DNA of 64,000 bases from Leptasterias polaris (Eukaryota; Echinodermata; Asteroidea; Forcipulatida; Asteriidae): positions 3,106,501 through 3,170,500 of the forward strand of contig JAZGTN010000046.1 of assembly GCA_037783415.1 (NCBI GenBank). Direction: 5' to 3'. The notes under the pieces were generated by a model. That model did not search any database. It saw only the letters and a list, made by a program, of their open reading frames with translations, and was not told the DNA's origin. The position numbers and the translations under genes were made by a program. Shown here in pieces: positions 41,855 through 52,140 of the stretch (the stretch's first letter is position 1; every line of letters begins with the position of its first letter).

Positions 41855-42225
41855 CGAATTTCATAGAGCTGCTTATAGAGAAAATAGCAGCTAAGCACAA
41901 CAAAATTAAAGTTGTCAGAATAGGAGTACCAGTCAAGTACCATGTAACTACGTACGATATGTGACTGGTAGCCTATCCTACTTATTTTTGGTACGCAGAA
42001 AATGTTTCAGGCAGGATATACGTTTGGTAATTGTCAAAGACCAGATATTCTCACTTGGTTTGTCCCAATATGCATAAAATGCACAAACCTAGGACAAATT
42101 GGGCTCAATTGGTCATCGAAGTTACAAGAAAATATTGGGAGAAAAAAAAACCACAAACAAAACACCCTCGGTGCATAGAATCGTGTGCTTTCAGATGCAT
42201 GAGACAGACTTGATGCCTGTAGCCT
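41855..42225. repeat. GGGCCCAATTTCAT-family MITE followed by a partial TTAA-family MITE
   Basis: 41855-42015 has the palindromic AATTTCATAGAGCTGC left end and a 'taccagtca' core. From 42010 GGCAGGATATACGTTTGG and TAATTGTCAAAGACCAG, AAATTGGGCTCAATTGGTC match the left side of TTAA-family elements; its right end is missing. Confidence 0.6.
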
Positions 42226-42330
42226 TTCTCAGTTTCATTTTATTTGAGAAATGACCTCTTTCTCTAAGTATTACTTCAAAAGGTGTTGTTTGTAACAATG
42301 GTTTATAATATCAACATCTCTTCAGTGCTC

Positions 42331-42708
42331 TTAAAGGCACGGAACACGTTTGGTAATATTACTCAAAATATATATTAGCATAAAAACTTACTTGGTAACC
42401 AGCAACGGAGAGCTGTTGATAGTATAAAACATTGTGAGAAACGACTCCCTCTGAAGTTACATAGTTTTTGAGAAAGAGGTAATTTCTCACTAAAATAATA
42501 AAAGACTTCTGGCCAGAAGCCTTTTATTCCTATCTGAAAGCCCACTAATTTGTACAACAAGGGTGTTTTTTCTTTCATCATTTTCTTGCAACTTCAATGA
42601 CCAATTGAGTCCAAATTTTCACAGGCTTGTTATTTTATGCATATGTTGGGATACACCTAGTGAGAATACTGGTCTTTGACAATTACCAAACGTGTCCAGT
42701 GCCTTTAA
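42331..42708. mobile_element. TTAA-type MITE, 378 bp
   Basis: Ends TTAAAGGCACGGAACACG and CGTGTCCAGTGCCTTTAA. Interior includes GGTAACCAGCAACGGAGAG, a CTTCTGGCCAGAAG palindrome and CAACTTCAATGACCAATTG. Fragments of the family lie at 55320-55745 and 61665-62030. Confidence 0.85.
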
Positions 42709-42874
42709 TTACCAAGTATAAAGTTGTATGGTCATTGATTGTTTGAACAGTTACCAAAGGTGTATCCCTCCCTTTAGGTAATGTTTTCTATACTTTAAGC
42801 AGCTATGAAATGGGGCCCCAGGACAACGGACGACTTTTAACACGTGTGATATCTATACATTTAAAATATTCCGT

Positions 42875-43227
42875 TTAAAGGGTGTGTACAACATTGGTAA
42901 TTGCCAAAGACCTGTATCCAAACTTGATGTGACCCAACATATACATGAAATAACAAACCTGTGAAAGTTTAAGCTCAATCGGTCTTCGGAGTCATGAGAA
43001 AACAGTGAAAAAAAACATTATTATGTTTTAACTTCTTTTCAAACATCGGAACTTATCCTGCAGGATAAAGACTATTATTTTACTCATTTCTTAAAAACTA
43101 TGGCATTTCAAGCAAAACTATTTCAAGGGAAGTTTTCCACCATGTCCATCTTTATACCATGTAAGTTATGTGCAAATCTGTGAACATTTATATTTTCATT
43201 CTTACCAATGTTGTACACACCCTTTAA
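42875..43227. mobile_element. TTAA-type MITE, 353 bp
   Basis: Ends TTAAAGGGTGTGTACAAC and GTTGTACACACCCTTTAA, a nearly intact inverted repeat. Close relative of 21743-22100. Confidence 0.85.
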
Positions 43228-43541
43228 AGATTGGAACTTGGAATGCTTTTTCGTAGAGACCAGACCAAACACAATTGAGTCAAAATTGACTAAAAATATG
43301 GGTTTAGAAAATAAAATATTTTTTTTAAAATTAAGGTCACAGTGTGTGGAAATCATATTTTTTTAAACAAACAAAAGCGAATGTTCTTATGCTGTTTAAG
43401 GGACCCCTTACATCAATGTCATACGTGCACTGCTTCCACGCTCACCATTTGGGGTCGATCAATTTGTAAACGGGCAAAACGCGTCGCCTCAAATGCGCAC
43501 TACACTGTAACACACGGAGCCATTGACTTCCAAAATGGTGC

Positions 43542-44718
43542 AATAGACTGTGCAAGTCTCGCGCGTATCCGAACGAGAAAACACGTCTAACGAAGAACAT
43601 TTTTATTTCTGAAATCAAATCTTTGTTTTAAATTATATCTCATGACAAAATCTGAACAAAAATAACTCATTACAATTTTTATGAAATTAGTTTTAGCTAA
43701 CACAAAAGTGTGTTAATTATTATTGGAAAAAAAATAAAACTCTGGGACAAGGATGCTTTTTTATTGGGTGCGTTCGATTAGCTTCCCCGGGTCGACCCCG
43801 GTCTGCTCATCCGGGTGAGCCCCTAACCATGAGCTAATCGAACGCCAACTTCCCCCAGCATTCACACCGATGCATCTTGGGACAGCCGACCGGAACTACT
43901 TCCATTTTGTGCCGTATGTCCGATACTTTCCGTGGATTCACGAAAACATCGTAAAATAATTATTCTCAAGGTAAAACTGCAACGTTAAACAATTTGTACA
44001 ACCCCACAGTGATACAAAGGTACCCGGCTTCGAATAAAAAATACTTATTGCTCACAAAAACGCTGTTGTAATGGCGAAAATGTGTGTCAAACTTCCTAAA
44101 ATGTCCCGCTGAATTACAAACAAAATGGTGGCCATTGAGAAAGTTTTTCGCCGTGACGTCATGAACTAGGGTCAGCCCCAAGTAACCCGCTCCACGAGCA
44201 GGGCACTTGGGTCTCACCCGGGTGAGCCACAGCAATGACGTCAGAGCTATTCGAACGCACTGGGGTCAGACCTGGGTCGACCCGGGGAAGCTAATCGAAC
44301 GCACCCTATGTTAACTGAGAAACCCCTTAAGAGGATTCGTGATGGTCAAACGGGTTTAAAATTGACCCGTGACGCAGTTTAAAGAGGATGCTGACGCCTC
44401 AACAAACATATACTGCAATGAAAAGGGTTCGCTTTGCAATTACAGCATCTGGCGATTCTAAATTTTTGCAATAACCGGAAGCTGAGGTCAAGTTTAATTT
44501 TCGGGTTTTCTTCGTTATATTGTTGAATTGGTTTTAACTTTCATATTTTGTTATCACTTAGTATTACATTCCCAACAACATGTATAATTGTCGAGGTCAT
44601 AAACTACGTTAAACTAAAATAATTGACGAAACAAAATCTCGCCCACGTAAAACTCCATATGGTTGGGACCACTATGGTCCCGGAAGTTCGAATGCGCGCG
44701 AGACTTGCACAGTCTATT
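43542..44718. mobile_element. Second copy of the AATAGACTGTGCAAG element, interrupted
   Basis: Ends AATAGACTGTGCAAGTCTCG and GCACAGTCTATT. Left and right parts align to 16651-17361 with few differences, but the middle is split by the element at 43766-44306 and a short stretch is deleted near 44455. Confidence 0.85.
43766..44306. mobile_element. Nested 541-bp element with GGGTGCGTTCGATTAGCT ends
   Basis: Left end GGGTGCGTTCGATTAGCT then TCCCCGGGTCGACCC; right end is the inverted copy finishing GCTAATCGAACGCACCC. CpG-rich interior. A relative lies at 57503-58022. The uninterrupted copy at 16.9 kb provides the empty site. Confidence 0.85.
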
Positions 44719-44918
44719 AAGATTATTGCGATGATGACGTCAGGTAAATTTGGTCAATAATTGGATACGGATATACCAACGTATGTTATATAGCAAAGAT
44801 TGTTTCGTACCAATAGACTCTTTGCTCTTTGAACAAATTTTTTCATATTCTTTGAAATATTACAAGAAGATTGCAAATCATAACTTATAAAGTGTATTTG
44901 GTTTGCATGGAGGCATCT

Positions 44919-46163
44919 CTACCTCTCTGCTGCAATCTGGGCATTATGCCTTTCCGTTTGAGTGGCAGTTTTTATCGTTTCTGGTGGGACTCTGGTCGTC
45001 ACTCGATACTTCTTCCGCCTGAATATAGACGAGCAGAACATTTTCCGGAAATTATATTGGAACTCCTTGTACTGCAATGCGTAGATAAACGGGTTGGCGC
45101 ACATGTTGCAAAGTACCATCACCACAGAAAGGCGGTGAGGGGTCCCGTTGAAGTTCAGCTGCCCACCAACGTTGTAGTAGAGGTACGTTAATTCAGAGGG
45201 CGTCCAGCAAACTACAAACGTTATGAAAACTATACAAAGCGTTTTGATGACATTCCGGAAAGCGCGGGAAAATTTGCATTCTTTCTGTTTGAGGCGAGGT
45301 TCATGTCGTGTTGGCTGTGCACGGGGAGATTGTCTCCGGTCGTTGCCCAGCTGTGAAACCGCCCCTGATGCCGTGTAACAACAACTGTCCTCGGAAACTA
45401 CTGGTTCGGGACTCAAAAGCCTGTTTGTTACATTGACTGGTGTGGGTTTTCGCAAAGCTGACGAGGCTGGCTGCATCGCGATGATAGAAGGTGGCCTTTT
45501 CAGCCTATTTAACTTGAACGCGATGAAGACGTATTCAACCAGCATGATGGTAAGCGGTATCAGGTACTCTACGATAAAGGTCATGACCCCAACAAAAGCC
45601 TGCGTAGTCCCGTGTTTCCACACGAGAACACAGCTCCCTGTGGGTGAGAGTTCATGGATGAATGCGAGATAGCATTGGTAACCGAAACCCACCAGCCATA
45701 CACCCATCATGGCGACTTTCATCCTAAAACGCGTGAACCTGTTCAAGTGGATGACCGGATGCACCACGGCGAAGAAACGCTCTGTGGTTAGCAAGGTGAG
45801 GTTAAGGGTTGACGTCATAAACAGTGCCCAGAGAATAAACTCAGAGTGCCAGAGTTTGCAGACGACTCGCCCAACCGTGCCCCCCATCGCCAGCAGGGAC
45901 TGCCAGTGGTCCAACCGCAGGGCCATGAAGAGGAGGGAACTGGTGAGGTCGATGAAGGATTGGTGTAAGATGAACATGTGGGTCAGGGACTGGAACGAAC
46001 TCCAGTTGCCCAGGAGCACGGCGATCACGAGGAGATTGCCGATAGCTCCAATTGAGCCGATGGAGGCGTTGATGACATTGACACCGACTGAGGACGTGGC
46101 GTTGGGCAACGTGTCTCGGAAAATATCCGTTATCAGGTCTGGCAAGGAACAGTTCGACATCAT
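44919..46163 (-). CDS. Orphan class A (rhodopsin-like) GPCR, intronless coding region
   Basis: Seven-transmembrane receptor, 414 aa, plasma membrane. Landmarks: N-glycosylation sites N4 and N21; TM1 GN (N43); D72 in TM2 (FIDL); C102 and C178, the TM3-ECL2 disulfide pair; ERF 128-130 in place of DRY, followed by AVVHP; W156 in TM4; P203 in TM5; long intracellular loop 3 (about 217-303, Ser/Pro-rich); CWTP 319-322 in TM6; NPFIY 357-361 in TM7; FxxNFRKMF helix 8 and C377, a possible palmitoylation site. A consensus acceptor (CTTCTTCAG, AG at 46166-46167) stands two bases before the first ATG, suggesting a 5' UTR intron as in many single-coding-exon GPCRs. Ligand unknown; overall form suits a peptide-type receptor, but I cannot assign a subfamily. 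Two adjacent ATGs; the first is used. Confidence 0.9.
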   Translation of the reverse strand: MMSNCSLPDLITDIFRDTLPNATSSVGVNVINASIGSIGAIGNLLVIAVLLGNWSSFQSLTHMFILHQSFIDLTSSLLFMALRLDHWQSLLAMGGTVGRVVCKLWHSEFILWALFMTSTLNLTLLTTERFFAVVHPVIHLNRFTRFRMKVAMMGVWLVGFGYQCYLAFIHELSPTGSCVLVWKHGTTQAFVGVMTFIVEYLIPLTIMLVEYVFIAFKLNRLKRPPSIIAMQPASSALRKPTPVNVTNRLLSPEPVVSEDSCCYTASGAVSQLGNDRRQSPRAQPTRHEPRLKQKECKFSRAFRNVIKTLCIVFITFVVCWTPSELTYLYYNVGGQLNFNGTPHRLSVVMVLCNMCANPFIYALQYKEFQYNFRKMFCSSIFRRKKYRVTTRVPPETIKTATQTERHNAQIAAER

Positions 46164-47454
46164 TTCTGAAGAAGATAAAACAAAGGAATTTTTTGTTTAG
46201 AGTAACAATTATGCAAATTTGACATATTAAGGCAAATTTGACATAAGTCAAACCTGCATATTTTTTAGGTGACTTGGAATGGAACTAATTGGTACCCCGA
46301 TAATCTAAGTGTCGTTATACCGTCTTGATACATTTTCACACCGGGAGCTTACTGCCTCTTTGCAAATTTATATTTTGAGAGCAGAGATGGACTTTGTGGA
46401 CTTGAGTTTATGAAGGATTTTTGAATACATGTCCTTTGAAAACAGTGAAAACATAATAAGTTTAGCTGTTTTCTTGTGACTCCGATGACAGATTATTCTT
46501 TCAGTTTTCACTGCTAACGTTGTTCTTGTGCTTTGGATGTTTATATTCTTTCAAAGTTTATATCGGCACTGACTCATGAATACACTAATGGCAGTGGAAG
46601 TTTAAGGAAAAAACATGCGTGGCCCGTCGAGATAAATAAAATATCAAATTTAGCAAGCTGAACAACAACTCCCCAACGTCTGACAGATTTATCGAACGAA
46701 AATTGCTTTCTGATCGCTGATCGCTGTACCTTAGACTCTAGCCCCTCGCGAAGCAATAAAGGGCAGTCACCGTCCTAGAATGGGTTGAGACGATGTTCAG
46801 ATGTGCATTGAGTTCAAGTAATTATTAACGTGGAAACTTCGGCCCTTTTCAAGACAAATCAATCGTTATACTCGTGGATTAGTTTTAAATCCTTGGGGAT
46901 CAATCGTTTGAGGACGCATAGATTTTCGCTGTACTTTTTAGCATCCATGGAATATTGATTGCACAATAATCCCCATTTTGATTTGATAGTCATTTTTGAC
47001 TGAGAAACTCTTTGGGGAGTAAAAATTATATCCATCACTTTAAACATTAAAGGTGTTGTTACAGGCAAGAAGTGTCGTTCTGAAATACTGACATGTGTGA
47101 CGAAATTGTTCTCACAAAATGGGTGTTTCAGAGCACCAAAATACATTTTCATTTGGAGGGTGGAGGCGGGGACAAAGCAAAAACTTGGGGAGGCTCGTTC
47201 TCCTGTACTTCTCGGCCATTAGGCAGTACTCGATATTCGACTCTCAAAAACGCAAGCTCTAATTTGATTGAATTTCCACAAGTAGGTTGTATATGTGCGT
47301 TTATTGTTGCTCTCGTCTAGTACCCAAGGAGGTACCGGTATCTTTGAAACCTAAGATTTAGAAATGAACGACCTCTTCCCCAAACCGTGCCCAGGCATAC
47401 ACCTCCATTATCAACCCCGCTACAGGAAAACTAATACTGGGTGTACTCATGGCT

Positions 47455-47670
47455 GCTTAGATCTCAGCCAGTGCCGTATATTGAGAGAGTTGCGACAGCA
47501 TGCGATTATAAGCTATTTTGCATCCGAAAGACGCATGGGCGAACGCAGGGTGCCAGACTTAGACTGCGCTTTGAGTCAAGTGCTACATTTTTAACCAAAA
47601 ATGGCGTCCAGCAACCACGTGACAAAAGAAAACTGGTATGTCGCAACTCTCTCAATACACAGCTCTGGGC
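47455..47670. repeat. MITE with GTATATTGAGAG ends
   Basis: CCGTATATTGAGAGAGTTGC at the left and GCAACTCTCTCAATACACAG at the right form an inverted pair; interior shares GGCGTCCAGCAACC with 11395-11600. Confidence 0.75.
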
Positions 47671-48303
47671 CCAATTAGCTGCTTAACGGCCGATTGTGCC
47701 TACGTACGAGTTTCTATTTCATAGCGCTGCTAACCGTAAGCACACGAAAGGCATGCTAACCTTCCGGTGCTTACTGCACGAAAATGAATGACTTAACAAT
47801 GCAAAACCATTGTGAACGCGCAAGATGGCCGCCTTATTTTCTTGCTAACCTGTGAAATACGCTTATGCTTAAAGGTATTATACAGGATTGGTAGAGCTGA
47901 CAAAACAGTCGCAAACAAAGTTCATGTTTTGTGTGATCAACTACATACATGAAACAAACCTGTGAAAATTTCAGCTCAATTGGTCATCGAGGTCACGAGA
48001 AAATAGCGAAAAGGGACCTTATGTGTTTTCTGTTTTTCAAACATCGAGTTTATTATCGCGCGCGATAAAAACTATTGTTTTACTAATTTCTCAGAAACGA
48101 TAGCATTTTAGGCAGAAATATTTTTGAGGAACCCTTTCTACCATTACTTACTTTAAATCATGTAAGTTATGTGTGAATCTGTGAACATTTGTGTTTTTCG
48201 ATCTTACCAATAGTGTACAGGGCCTTTAAGCAAAATTTTCTACTGCAGTTAGCACGAAAATTTGCTTACCGTTAAGCAGCTCTATGGTTATGAAATTGGG
48301 CCC
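47665..48303. mobile_element. GGGCCCAATT-type MITE containing a nested TTAA MITE (47869-48229)
   Basis: Outer ends GGGCCCAATTAGCTGCTTAA and AGCAGCTCTATGG...GAAATTGGGCCCC. Inside, TTAAAGGTATTATACAG...TGTACAGGGCCTTTAA bounds a 361-base TTAA-type element. It directly abuts the MITE at 47455-47670, making a three-element cluster. Confidence 0.8.
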
Positions 48304-48689
48304 CGGTGACAGCCATCCCGCCGTGGCTCAGTGGTCAATCACTGTAATCAACAGGCATAAATTGCAAAACATGTTTTTACAGGCCGCGAGCTATAAAGTG
48401 CTGATTGAATATCATGTCCGTTCCCAAAAGGGATTAAGGTTGTCAACGCAAAGGAAAGTATACGTTTTACCGAGCTTCAATATATGTATACACATAATTG
48501 CCGTATTTCGTTTACCATTTCCGTTGTTGTTACTCATTTGGTTGATGATATATAATTCAAGATTGTCGAGGCATAATTTAATTGAATACTCCCAAGCTAA
48601 ACTGTACACATAATTGCTGTATTTTTCGTTCAGCGGTTCCCGTCCATTCCACTTACTTCAAAGAGACGACGGAGGCAATTTAAGAGCAC

Positions 48690-48975
48690 TCAGATTGGCA
48701 TATGTCTTTCCTCGCCTTCATGATCTCTTGGACCCCGGTTCGAATCCCACGGTGGACACTTCGTCCACATAAGTTTTTCAGTCCCTAATATGATTGCGTG
48801 AGTACGTAGATTGCGTTGGTTTTCCTTGATTTTTTCCCTCCTATCACTAAAACTTCTTTCATTGTCTTCTTTCCATGGGGTTCTTGGCTAGTATAGTGAT
48901 TAAGTTCGCTTTTCTGAGAATCCTTGGCTTCACAACCAGCAAATTTAATAAATAAGTAAATAATATAAATTAATA
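48690..48975 (+). repeat. SINE family C
   Basis: CATATGTCTTTCCTCGCC, GGTTCGAATCCCACGG (B box), TTTTTCAGTCCCTAATATG, TTGTCTTCTTTCCATGGGG, GGCTTCACAACCAGC, and a TAAATAAATAA-type tail. Confidence 0.75.
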
Positions 48976-49247
48976 AATAAATTGCCCCTATGGCCCTTAG
49001 TCACTGCCTGGTGTCCTTTGAAATGTTCAAGTGCCCTTACTAAAGAAAACAAATTATTTACCTTGACAAGAACGAAGTATCCTTACTGCCATTTCACAAC
49101 AATTCAGGTTGTGAAAGCACGCAGACGATATTGGTAGTTGGCAGTGACCATCATCTGCACTTAATGTGACCCAACATAGGGCCTATATTAGCCCATAGAT
49201 AGGACTCTTCCTCTGTGCTGTACACAGATACAGAGTCCTAGATATAA

Positions 49248-49414
49248 GGGCCCGTTTCTGGGGCGGAAAATTTTCAAAGCTTCATAACTCAAAATCTTAC
49301 CTGCAAGAAGCAACTATTTTCACCGGATTCTCATTCCATGGCGGCATTACGTTCTTGCAGGTAAGATTTGAGTTATATGAAGCTTTGAAATTTTTCCGCC
49401 TCAGAAAAAGACCC
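49248..49414. repeat. Foldback hairpin, ~167 bp
   Basis: TCTGGGGCGGAAAATTTTC, AAAGCTTCATA and AATCTTACCTGCAAGAA are mirrored on the right by TTCTTGCAGGTAAGATT, TATGAAGCTTT and CCGCCTCAGA. A smaller hairpin (AGGACTCT...AGAGTCCT) lies just left at about 49200-49240. Confidence 0.85.
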
Positions 49415-50129
49415 TGATAATCCAAGACGTCACTGTAGTATAATACGAAAGTGAAAGGCCACCGGGGCTAGGCGTATAATGAAACAACAAACATGTGTGA
49501 AGGTTTAAGCCCAATCGGTCATCGGAGTCACGGGAAAATAGTGAAAGAGGCCCTTATAAGTTTTCAAACATCGGATTTAATTTGTGGCAAGTATTGTGTG
49601 GCATTTCAATAGTTATAATATAAGTCATTCTAATTCGTCAAAATGTCCCTCATATCAAATCTAATTGAGATTTTACGAAAGGATTTAATGAATGTTATTG
49701 TTTGTGTTTTTATACAGGAAATTAATTAGAACTAAAACAGCATCTGCTTCATCCATCCGTGACCTAGTTGTAACTTTGTTTGTACAGACTGCGCGTGGTT
49801 CCACGTGCTTGTACAATAATGCACATACACATTGCAACAACAACAGCAGCAAATTGGCAAACATTCTTATTAAGTTTACGGTCGGAATAATAATTTGGCT
49901 TCGGGCATGTTGATTGTTATCCTAGCCGTGGTTTAGGAACTTTGAGAAATAAACTGATACAAATCTTCCCCTAAATGTGACACACCTTGGGCAATTCCTC
50001 TATGTTAATTCCTTCGACTGGTGGTGCCTATGCGATATCATACTTCCATTTATGCAGGCCTATACTATTCGGTTTTCGGTGACACCATAAAGATCACTTT
50101 CTACTTTCTGTTAAGAATTGTGCTAGGCC

Positions 50130-50345
50130 TATATTAAAAACTTGTCCTGCTGTATGTATCCACCACCCCGGAGAAAATTGAGAAAAACAGGGAGACCCAT
50201 AGAGTCCTGAACTTATAAGAACAATTGGTAGCAGTTCTTATCAGAACTATAGGTTTTGGTATCTCAGTTTTCCCATATACTCCGCGGCAGTAGATAAATA
50301 GCAGGATATACGTTCTTATAAGAACAGTTATACACATGTTTCGCT
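50130..50345 (-). repeat. Element-terminus relative with GTTCTTATAAGAAC palindromes
   Basis: Several GTTCTTAT/ATAAGAAC motifs, including the perfect palindrome GTTCTTATAAGAAC near 50311, plus GGCAGTAGATAAATAGCAGG, which parallels GGCAGTAGAATAAATAGCAA at 26.3 kb. Confidence 0.55.
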
Positions 50346-51689
50346 TCCAAATTACTGTCTCAGAAAGTGCGAGCCTTCCATCAAGGGTTAAAGGTCGTAT
50401 GGCCTCCTTGTGGCCAATTTCAAATTTTGGGAGCTTGTGATTCTTCTCAAATGTATTAACAACCAGGGCGATGTTTCATCTCTGGACAAAAAGAGAACCC
50501 TTTCCCATTTTCCCCATTTCCAGGATATTTCATAGATGCATATTCACACCTCTGAATAAATAGAACCATGGTATTTTGTTGTATAGAAAAACTGTGCATG
50601 AGCAAGACTGACGTATATTATTGTCACCACCATTGCACCAGTAACGTAAAACACTCCGTGTCTCATTTTTGAATACGGGAGAATCAAAACGTCAACACAC
50701 AGCAACGGTAAATATTTTGTAAGCTCACAGTTCCCCTATATTCAAATTTCAGGCACTAATAATAGATATTGTTTCCTAAATTGCTCGCACCTGCTGTCAC
50801 ACGTAAACAAAATCCATTAGAGTTTTAATACCGAGTCACACTTTGACGATGGAAATTCTCTGCCCCACGCAAAATCTGTTTCTAAATCGCACGTGGCGCC
50901 TTCAAGTCGACGGTGTTCTCCATTCTTAGTGGAGCATTACTGTACGTTTCCCATGGGAAGTCGTAACGTGTATGCTAAAGGCTACATGTACTGTATATAT
51001 TTACATTTGCATTAACGTACCGGGTTCTGAAATGGACATCAAATTAACGTAGACATCTTCCCATTAGTTCAGACCATAAAACCCTTCCTTCTCAAAAGGA
51101 TTAACCATGTACAGTACAGGGCATTCCTAGGCAAGATACACGGGTCATAATGGGAAATATTACACTGTGTGTAATAGTTTCCGCATAAATTCAAAAGTTA
51201 TAAAAAATAACCGCTGAACAAGTTTTGAGATGTGCCCCCTTTCTTCAATCAGACGGTGCAATCTCCACGAAGTTTAAGCTTTTATGTGTTCTTCCATTGG
51301 GCTTGTGTACACATTCTGCCTGCACTAGTCCAGGCTCTGTGGCTCTTAATTGTGATGTCACAGATTACATGGTCTATAGGATGTCTTCAAATATCTACAT
51401 GTACGTGCGATTGCTCCAGATCAGTGGCGTAACTACACATTTCCATATGTGTGTGTCGTGGGGACCGGGTACAATTACGGATTGTTCTTCCTGCGTGGAC
51501 ATAACCGCTCCGGATGTTCGGCGATATCTCAAAAACCTTTTGAAATGAAATGTTCACAGGTTCGTTTAATTCTATATTTCTCCATTAATTTGCATACAGG
51601 ATTAAAACAATTGAACGGTTCAAAAAACCAACGGTATACGTTCCCTTTAAAGCCCATTTGATCATTACAGATATAAAATTTCAATTAAT

Positions 51690-52140
51690 GACCTTGTAAC
51701 ACAGAAAACAAAGCTGCGCCTTGTGAATGCACTTGTTTATCGTTCTTCTTATGGCTCAGCAGCTTGGACCATCAGGAAGGTAGACCAACATAAGTTAGAA
51801 GCCTTCCAGATGCGCTGCATCCGCAAAACCCTGAACACCTCCCGGCAAGACAAGATGCGAAATGAAGAGGTGGAGGAGAGTATCAGCTGGTGGTGACCCT
51901 CCAGAGTTAATCACCTCACACATCTATACAAAATCCAACTTGCCGATATAGTTTGGCCACATAGTGAGAATGGAAAACAACAGACTCCCAAAATGCATCC
52001 TTTTTGAAAAAGTAACTGGGGAAAATAGACGGGGTAGGCCTCGGAAGAGATGGGAAAACGACATCATTGCTAACAGCACCTTCTAACTCGAATACAGACG
52101 AGGGCAAGATAGGCAAGACATGATGCAGAAATTCATGGAG
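51690..52140 (+). pseudogene. Decayed non-LTR retrotransposon, reverse transcriptase C-terminal end
   Basis: One frame reads TKLRLVNALVYRSSYGSAAW, TIRKVDQHKLEAFQMRCIRK and TLNTSRQDKMRNEEVEESI before a TGA near 51895. After frame changes, FGHIVRMENNRLPKCILFEK and RRGRPRKRWENDI follow to a TAA near 52083. These blocks (W..RK.d..kleaFqmrc.R, GH..Rmen.rlpk.il, RGRPr.rW.ddi) are typical of the end of non-LTR element ORF2. At least two breaks; not functional. Confidence 0.85.

Larger units (their letters stand above)
35161..44918. other. Repeat-rich intergenic region between MUTYH and the GPCR gene
   Basis: No gene recognised. Repeats that could be identified have their own entries. 36000-37480 is mixed sequence with several GATGGCG/CGCCATC motifs and GTGACGTCA-like sites at about 37098 and 37286, but without an open frame longer than about 80 codons that looks coding. 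38120-39290 has a 107-codon ORF at 38845 with no recognisable domain. 39430-40440 and 41120-41850 show nothing I can name. Confidence 0.5.

Noticed and set aside
45709..46200. 163-codon plus-strand ORF opposite the GPCR
   Set aside because: Shadow of the GPCR gene on the other strand; no domain of its own.
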